This document shows, in pieces, positions 58,980-64,000 of a stretch of DNA of 64,000 nt. Made by a program: the position numbers and the translations under genes. The notes beneath the pieces are model-generated. The model saw nothing but the letters and a program-made list of their open reading frames with translations. It was not told the DNA's origin and did no database searches. This DNA comes from Actinacidiphila yanglinensis (GTDB taxonomy: Bacteria; Actinomycetota; Actinomycetes; Streptomycetales; Streptomycetaceae): assembly GCF_900107965.1 (NCBI RefSeq), contig NZ_FNVU01000022.1, positions 62,001 to 126,000 on the forward strand. Reading direction: 5' to 3'. Position 1 is the stretch's first letter. Each line of letters starts with the position of its first letter.

Positions 58980-59890
58980 CGGCGGTACGCCTTCGGGTCC
59001 GCGACGTCGCGCAGGGCGTCGCCGGTGATGTTGATGGCGAGCGAGGTGAGCATCAGGGCGATGCCGGGGAAGACCGCGACCCACCAGGAGGTGCCGAGGT
59101 ACAGCTGGCCGTCGGCGAGCATCGACCCCCAGGTGACGGTCTCCTTGGGCACGCCCAGCCCCAGGTAGCTCAGGGACGCCTCGGCGACGATCGCCGCGGC
59201 GACGTGCAGCGTGCCGATGGTGGCCAGCGGCGCCATCACGTTGGGGAGCAGGTGGCGGCGCATGATGGCCACGTCGGTGACCCCGATCGCCCGCGCCTCG
59301 GTGACGAAGTCGCGCGAGCGCAACGACATCACCTCCGAGCGCACCACCCGGGCGTAGGACACCCAGCCGGTGATGCCCAGCACCAGGATCACGTACCACA
59401 GGCCGGAGCCGAAGAACCCGACGATGGCCAGCGCCAGCAGGATCGACGGGAAGGCCAGCTGGACGTCGGCCAGCCGCATCAGCACCCGGTCGGTCCAGCC
59501 GCCGAAGTAGCCGGCGGCCAGGCCGACCACGGTGCCGATCACCCCGGCGAGCAGCGCCGCTCCGGCGCCGACCAGGAGCGAGACGCGGGTGCCGTAGATG
59601 ACCCGGGAGAGCATGTCCCGGCCGAGCTGGTCGGTGCCGAGCAGGTGGGCACTGCTGCCGCCGTGCTGCCAGGCGGGCGGCTTCAACCGGGTCAGCAGGT
59701 CCTGCGCGTTGGGGTCGTCGGGGGCGAGCAGCGGCGCGAACACCGCGGCGACCAGCAGGATCGCCAGGACGGCGAGCGCGACGACGGCGAGCCGGTTGTG
59801 CAGGAGGGTGCCCAGGGCGGCGGAGCGCCGGCCGCGCGCCGCCCGGCGGGCGGGGGCCGCGGCGGGCGCGGCCGGTGAGGTGAGCGTCAT
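58976..59890 (-). CDS. ABC importer permease (DppC-like)
   Basis: Inner-membrane permease of 304 residues with about six helices. The N-terminal cytoplasmic part leads to a first helix (NRLAVVALAVLAILLVAAVFAPLLAP) and the DppC-type HLLGTDQLGRDMLSRVIYGTR; the EAA-like loop is TEARAIGVTDVAIMRRHLLPN. It interacts with the ATPases through that loop. ATGA overlap with the DppB-like gene. Confidence 0.9.
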   Translation of the reverse strand: MTLTSPAAPAAAPARRAARGRRSAALGTLLHNRLAVVALAVLAILLVAAVFAPLLAPDDPNAQDLLTRLKPPAWQHGGSSAHLLGTDQLGRDMLSRVIYGTRVSLLVGAGAALLAGVIGTVVGLAAGYFGGWTDRVLMRLADVQLAFPSILLALAIVGFFGSGLWYVILVLGITGWVSYARVVRSEVMSLRSRDFVTEARAIGVTDVAIMRRHLLPNVMAPLATIGTLHVAAAIVAEASLSYLGLGVPKETVTWGSMLADGQLYLGTSWWVAVFPGIALMLTSLAINITGDALRDVADPKAYRR

Positions 59891-60879
59891 CGGGAGGTCC
59901 TCACCCTCGGGTCGAGGAGGCTGTAGGAGAGGTCGACCAGCAGGTTGACCACGACGAAGGTGGCCGCGAAGAACAGCACGGTCGCCTGGACCAGCGGGAA
60001 GTCGCGGTTGGAGATGGCCTCGATCGTCAACTGGCCGACGCCCGGCCAGGAGAAGACCTGCTCGGTGAGGATCGCGCCGCCCAGCAGGCTGCCGACCTCC
60101 AGTCCGATCACGGTGACCACCGGCAGCGCCGCGTTGCGCAGCCCGTGGGTGAGCACCGTCTTCACCGGGCCGAAGCCCTTGGCGCGGGCGGTGCGGATGT
60201 GGTCGGAGGTGAGCACGTCGATCAGCGAGGAGCGCAGCAACCTGGCGACGACCGCGATCGAGTAGACGGACAGGGTGACGGCGGGCAGCACCAGGTTGGC
60301 GAAGGTGCCGTACCCGGAGGCGGGCAGGGCGTGCAGGCCGACCGCGAAGACCAGGATCAGCAGGATGCCCACCCAGAACGGCGGGGTGGACTGACCGAGC
60401 AGGACGCCGGTCATGATGCCCCGGTCCGAGGCGCGGCCGCGCCGCATGGCCGCCACGATGCCGGCCGGCAGCGCGATGACGAGCGTCACCACCAGGGCCG
60501 CGGCGGCGAGTTCCAGGGTGGCGGGCAGCCGGTCGGCCAGCACGTGGCCGACCGGCTCGTTGTAGGAGATCGAGGTGCCGAAGTCGAAGTGCAGCAGGTC
60601 CCACAGGAAGTCGAGGTACTGCGTGATCAGCGGCCGGTCCAGGCCGAGGCCGGCGCGCAGCACGGCTTCCTGGTGGGCCGTGGCGTCCGCCGGGAGCAGC
60701 AGCTTGACCGGGTCGCCGGAGAGCCGGACGAGGAAGAAGGAGACGGTCGCGGTGCACAGCAGGACCAGCAGCGCGGTGCCGAGCCGTACCAGCACGGCGC
60801 GCAGCACTCCGGTCCGGGCCGCCGCCCGCGGCCGGCCGGTCCGCGCGGTGCGCGGCGGCCGGAGGGTGAGGTCGCTCAT
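59887..60879 (-). CDS. ABC importer permease (DppB-like)
   Basis: Inner-membrane permease of 330 residues. The N-terminal helix LGTALLVLLCTATVSFFLVRLSGDP is characteristic of DppB; the EAA loop is RTARAKGFGPVKTVLTHGLRN, and ILTEQVFSWPGVGQL is the conserved distal segment. It is translationally coupled on both sides (ATGA with the binding protein and with the DppC-like gene). Confidence 0.9.
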   Translation of the reverse strand: MSDLTLRPPRTARTGRPRAAARTGVLRAVLVRLGTALLVLLCTATVSFFLVRLSGDPVKLLLPADATAHQEAVLRAGLGLDRPLITQYLDFLWDLLHFDFGTSISYNEPVGHVLADRLPATLELAAAALVVTLVIALPAGIVAAMRRGRASDRGIMTGVLLGQSTPPFWVGILLILVFAVGLHALPASGYGTFANLVLPAVTLSVYSIAVVARLLRSSLIDVLTSDHIRTARAKGFGPVKTVLTHGLRNAALPVVTVIGLEVGSLLGGAILTEQVFSWPGVGQLTIEAISNRDFPLVQATVLFFAATFVVVNLLVDLSYSLLDPRVRTSR

Positions 60880-62423
60880 CGGGAGATCTCCGCACTCTGC
60901 ATGGCCAGGACACCGGCGGACCCGGGCGTCCAGCGGGGGCGGTCGTTGCGGGCGTAGATGTTGTCGATCTGGTAGAGGGGCACGAAGGGGGCCTCCTGCT
61001 GGATCAGCCGCTGGAGGTCGGAGAAGGCGCGCTTGCGTTCCGCGGGGTCCCCGGAGAGCTCCTCGATGTCGACGAGGCGGTCCGCGTCCTTGTCGTGCCA
61101 CCGGCTCTGGCGGCGGTCGCTGCGGACGTTGGACTGCAGCATGCTCTCCCCGTCCAGCGTCCAGACGGTGCTGGCGGCCAGGTACATCGGGCCCAGCGCG
61201 CCGTGGTCGTCGGAGGTGAGCCGGTCGGCGTAGGTGCCGGGGTCGAGGAGTTCGACCCGGGCGTGCACGCCGGCCCGGGCCAGCAGGCCGGAGATCGCCT
61301 CGGCGACGTTGGAGTCGACGTTGGAGGCGGTCAGCGTGGTGGAGAAGCCGTGCGGATGGCCGGCTTCCGCGAGCAGCTTGCGGGCGGTGGCCACGGAGCG
61401 GGTGAACGGTTTGACGGTGGGGTCGAACCCGAAGGCGCCGCGCGGGATCATCGCGGGCACCTCGGTGGCCTTGCCGCCGAGCACCGCCTTGACCAGCAGC
61501 GGCACGTCCACCGCGTGGTTGAGCGCCTGGCGCACCCGGCGGTCCTTCAGCGGGCCGTCGTCCAGCGTGTTCAGCGAGAGGTAGGAGGTCCTGATGCCCG
61601 TGTAGCCGTCGAGCTTGACGCCGCCGTAGCCGTCCAGTTGCTGCGCCGCGTCGGGGGTGAGGCCGGCGACCAGGTCGACCTGGCCGCTCTGCAGCGCGGC
61701 GAGCGAGGACGACGGGTTGGGCTGCGGGCTGAACACCAGCTCGTCGACGTGCGGGCGTCCCTGCCAGTGGCCGGGGAAGGCCCGCATCCGCAACTCGTGG
61801 TCGCGCTGCCAGCGCACGAAGGTGAACGGCCCGGTGCCGATGGGGTGTTCGGCGAAGGCGGCGTCCCCGACGGCGGCCAGGTGGCGCGGCGGGACGACCA
61901 CGCCGCCGAAGAGCGAGAGCTTGTCGGGCAGGATCGGGTCGTGCACGGTCGTGTGCACGTCCACGGTGAGCGGGTCGACGACGGAGACGTCCTTGACGTA
62001 GCGGAGCTCGACGATCGGCGACTTGGTCGCGGGGGCCAGCACGCGTTCGATGCTGAACTTCACCGCGGCGGCGTCGCAGGGCTCGCCGTTGTGGAAGGTG
62101 ACCCCGGGGCGCAGGGTGAAACGCCAGGTGGTCGCGCCGCGGGCGGTCCAGGAGAGGGCGAGCCGCGGGTGCAGGAGGTTGTCCAGGCCGCGGGTGGTGA
62201 GCGTGTCGAACATGTTGATCAGGGCGTTCATCGAGGTCATGTCGCCCTGCTTGTGCGGGTCCATGGTCTTGGGGTCGCCCGGCTGGGACACCCGCAGGAC
62301 GTTGCCCGCACTGCTCGCGGGGCTGGTGCCGCACCCGGTGAGCAGCGCCGGAGCCGCGACGGCCGGGATCAGCAGGCCGCCGAGCCGCAGGATGTCGCGG
62401 CGGGCCGGGTGATCGCGGTCCAC
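60876..62423 (-). CDS. ABC importer substrate-binding lipoprotein (family 5)
   Basis: Extracellular solute-binding protein of 515 residues (SBP_bac_5 family). A leader with twin arginine (ARRDILRLGG) and lipobox LLTGC gives a lipidated Cys31. DPKTMDPHK, FTLRPGVTFHNGEPCDAAAVKFS and HPIGTGPFTFVRW are family landmarks. I chose the GTG at 62423 just after AAGGGAGG, although the spacing is short; the frame reaches 62462. The substrate may be a peptide or another polar compound; binding-protein motifs do not decide it. IclR-type dyads overlap the promoter region. Confidence 0.87.
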   Translation of the reverse strand: MDRDHPARRDILRLGGLLIPAVAAPALLTGCGTSPASSAGNVLRVSQPGDPKTMDPHKQGDMTSMNALINMFDTLTTRGLDNLLHPRLALSWTARGATTWRFTLRPGVTFHNGEPCDAAAVKFSIERVLAPATKSPIVELRYVKDVSVVDPLTVDVHTTVHDPILPDKLSLFGGVVVPPRHLAAVGDAAFAEHPIGTGPFTFVRWQRDHELRMRAFPGHWQGRPHVDELVFSPQPNPSSSLAALQSGQVDLVAGLTPDAAQQLDGYGGVKLDGYTGIRTSYLSLNTLDDGPLKDRRVRQALNHAVDVPLLVKAVLGGKATEVPAMIPRGAFGFDPTVKPFTRSVATARKLLAEAGHPHGFSTTLTASNVDSNVAEAISGLLARAGVHARVELLDPGTYADRLTSDDHGALGPMYLAASTVWTLDGESMLQSNVRSDRRQSRWHDKDADRLVDIEELSGDPAERKRAFSDLQRLIQQEAPFVPLYQIDNIYARNDRPRWTPGSAGVLAMQSAEISR

Positions 62424-62444
62424 GCGCCTCCCTTGCCGATGTCG

Positions 62445-62480
62445 TTCCATTGGACAGCACATCCGTTCCGGCAGATGGAA
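62445..62480. promoter_or_regulatory. IclR-type operator region between importer and IclR genes
   Basis: TTCCAT (62445-62450) and ATGGAA (62475-62480) form outer inverted arms; within them TTCC-N7-GGAA (62466-62480) is a 15-bp dyad of the TGGAA/TTCCA kind bound by IclR proteins. It lies between the binding-protein start (62423, minus) and the IclR start (62502, plus). Confidence 0.6.
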
Positions 62481-62501
62481 TGATGGGCTAAGCTAGGCGA
62501 C

Positions 62502-63359
62502 ATGGCGAAGATGGTCAACAGCCGAATCGGCGAGCAGGGCCGTGCGAAGGGCCCGATCGACAAGGCGATGGAGGTGCTCGAAGCCCTCGTCGAACCCGGT
62601 GGGCCGCACCGGTTGGGGGATCTGGCCCGGCGCACCGGCCTGACGAAACCGACCGTCCACCGGCACCTGCAGACGATGGCCGAGTTCGGCTTCGCGCAGC
62701 CCGTCGACGGGGGCCGCTACCAGGCGGGACCGCGGCTGCTCGGGCTGGCCGCCGCGGCGCTGCACGACGGCCGGGACCTGCGGCTGGCCCGTCCCGTGCT
62801 GGCCGAACTCCACCGGCGCACCGGCCGGCTCGCGCACTACGCCGTACGGCACGGGGACGACGCGGTGCACCTGGAACTCTCCGACGCGCCACCGGAGTTC
62901 CGGATGGGCGTGCCGCCCGGCGGCCGAACGCCCCTGCACCGCAGCGGAGTCGGACTGGCGATGCTCGGCGCGCTGCCGCCCGAGGAACGGGACGAGCTGC
63001 TCGACGGCGTGCCGCCGGAGGCGTGGGCCGCGCACCCGCTCGATGGGCCCGCGGCGGTCCGCGCGGTGCTGCACGACGCGGCCGAGCAGGGTTACGCGGT
63101 CGACGACGGGTACGGCGAACCGGACGTGCGCTCGGTCGCCGCGCCGGTCCTCGACCGGTCGGGACAGGTGGTCGGCGCGGTCGGCATCTCCGGGCTGACC
63201 TTCACCCTCGACCCGGAGAGCGTGCGGCTGTTCGGCCCGATGGTGCGCGCCGCCGCCCGCTCCGTCTCGGCGGGCCTGGGCGGACCGGCGCCGGTCCTGG
63301 GCGTCGTGGACCCGGCCGCGGGCGGGGGGCCCGGCTCGTGGCCGGGGGAGCGGGGATGA
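62502..63359 (+). CDS. IclR-family transcriptional regulator
   Basis: IclR regulator of 285 residues. Winged helix IDKAMEVLEALVEPGGPHRLGDLARRTGLTKPTVHRHLQTM (split, residues 19-58) and the IclR effector domain (VLAELHRRTGRLAHYAVRHGD, LHRSGVGLAMLGALP, RSVAAPVLDRSGQVVGAVGIS). It is divergent from the importer operon with dyads between, and its stop overlaps the following hydrolase gene (ATGA), so it probably controls both uptake and processing genes. Confidence 0.9.
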   Translation: MAKMVNSRIGEQGRAKGPIDKAMEVLEALVEPGGPHRLGDLARRTGLTKPTVHRHLQTMAEFGFAQPVDGGRYQAGPRLLGLAAAALHDGRDLRLARPVLAELHRRTGRLAHYAVRHGDDAVHLELSDAPPEFRMGVPPGGRTPLHRSGVGLAMLGALPPEERDELLDGVPPEAWAAHPLDGPAAVRAVLHDAAEQGYAVDDGYGEPDVRSVAAPVLDRSGQVVGAVGISGLTFTLDPESVRLFGPMVRAAARSVSAGLGGPAPVLGVVDPAAGGGPGSWPGERG

Positions 63360-64000
63360 GCACGCTCAGGGACCTGCTCGCCGCGGGCCGCGAGCGCGGG
63401 GTCTACTCCGCGGCCGCCTGGTCCGTCGGCGACGCCGGCGCCACCCTGGACCGGGGCTGGACCGGCACCCGGAGCCGGACCGGGCCGGCGCTGGACGGCA
63501 GCGAGGTGTGGGACCTCGCCTCGGTCACCAAGCCGGTGGTCGGGCTCGCGGTGATGGCCCTGGTCGACGAGGGCGCCCTGCGGCTGGACGACACCGTCGG
63601 CGACCACCTCGCGGCGTACCGGGGTGGCGACAAGGCGGAGGTGACGGTACGTCAACTCCTCGCCCACACCTCGGGTATCCCCGGCCAGGTCCCGCTCTAC
63701 CGCGACCACCCCACCCGCGCCTCGCTCCTGGAGGCGATCCGCCTGCTGCCGTTGACCGCGGCGCCGGGCACCCGGGTCCAGTACTCCTCGCAGGGCTTCA
63801 TCCTGCTGGGACTCGTCGCGGGGGCCGCCGCCGGGCAGCCGCTCGACGCCCTCGTCCAGCGGCTGGTCTGCGGCCCGCTCGGCATGACCGGCACGGGCTT
63901 CCGGCCGGACGCCGCCGCCCGGCAGCGGGCGGTGGCCACCGAGGACTGCCCATGGCGCGGCCGCGTCGTGGTCGGCGAGGTGCACGACGAGAACGCGGTG
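63356..64000 (+). CDS. serine beta-lactamase-fold hydrolase (class C / D-aminopeptidase like), truncated by window end
   Basis: First 215 codons of a class C beta-lactamase-family hydrolase; the rest is outside the window. The active-site SxxK is Ser56-Val-Thr-Lys59; the second motif is Tyr143-Ser-Ser in VQYSSQGF. There is no signal peptide: the protein begins MSTLRDLLAAGRERGVYS, so it acts in the cytoplasm, which argues against an antibiotic-resistance enzyme and for an esterase, amidase or D-peptidase acting on imported substrate. The ATG overlaps the IclR stop (ATGA). Confidence 0.87.
   Translation, partial: MSTLRDLLAAGRERGVYSAAAWSVGDAGATLDRGWTGTRSRTGPALDGSEVWDLASVTKPVVGLAVMALVDEGALRLDDTVGDHLAAYRGGDKAEVTVRQLLAHTSGIPGQVPLYRDHPTRASLLEAIRLLPLTAAPGTRVQYSSQGFILLGLVAGAAAGQPLDALVQRLVCGPLGMTGTGFRPDAAARQRAVATEDCPWRGRVVVGEVHDENAV

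Noticed and set aside
63356..64000. Beta-lactam resistance gene
   Set aside because: Has SxxK and Tyr motifs but no export signal and sits in a catabolic locus; also not linked to the BlaI operators.

Overview
This is a 64 kb piece of a very GC-rich actinomycete chromosome, most likely Streptomycetaceae. The evidence is strong G/C bias at third codon positions, frequent GTG/TTG starts, ATGA/GTGA stop-start overlaps, a pcaL-type gene fusion of the actinobacterial beta-ketoadipate pathway, many secreted CAZymes, and TTA so rare that by eye I found it only once in frame. I saw no rRNA, tRNA, CRISPR array, intact insertion sequence or attachment site. The only trace of mobile DNA is a decayed transposase tail near 9.7 kb. 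About 50 protein genes are supported.

Layout. (1) 0.06-2.7 kb: pcaF-pcaI-pcaJ, the last steps of protocatechuate catabolism. Their partners pcaH-pcaG-pcaB-pcaL lie on the other strand at 23.2-27.1 kb next to a divergent tandem-IclR regulator, so the pathway is split by about 20 kb. (2) 2.8-4.4 kb: a protein with the N-terminal SAGNRA motif seen in contractile-injection-system-associated proteins. (3) 4.5-7.7 kb: a secreted GH92 alpha-mannosidase. (4) 8.0-18.7 kb: a BlaI-type repressor, an M56 membrane protease and three other units (a membrane-anchored protein, a glycosyltransferase/polysaccharide deacetylase pair, and a 70-residue membrane protein). Four near-identical CTAC-N5-GTAGTAG operators sit in front of them and suggest a local BlaI envelope regulon. 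Interspersed are a MarR/epoxide hydrolase pair with two operators, a DinB-like protein, a kinase-fold protein and an MFS transporter. (5) 18.7-22.9 kb: a PadR regulator divergent from a MacB/FtsX-type ABC exporter; the ATPase carries TTA at codon 5.

(6) 28.9-40.5 kb: large secreted degradative enzymes: GH78 rhamnosidase, multidomain GH3 glucosidase and a sedolisin-Kelch protease. (7) 41-47 kb: a LAL-type LuxR regulator divergent from an isolated NDP-hexose 2,3-dehydratase/3-ketoreductase pair, the C-2 deoxygenation module of deoxysugar biosynthesis. (8) 47-48.5 kb: a UbiD decarboxylase with codon usage strikingly unlike everything around it. (9) 48.6-53.7 kb: a LacI regulator, a Tat-exported PL8 polysaccharide lyase and a secreted protein of unknown family. 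(10) 53.8-64 kb: a catabolic/uptake locus (creatininase-like, enolase-superfamily dehydratase, RidA, degenerate ROK protein, five-gene Dpp/Opp importer, IclR, and a serine beta-lactamase-fold hydrolase cut by the window end).

Together the genes suggest a soil saprophyte that breaks down plant polysaccharides and lignin-derived aromatics under several local repressors (LacI, IclR, MarR, PadR, BlaI). Many of their operators can be read directly as inverted repeats. All functional calls rest on motif recognition and context; no database search was run.
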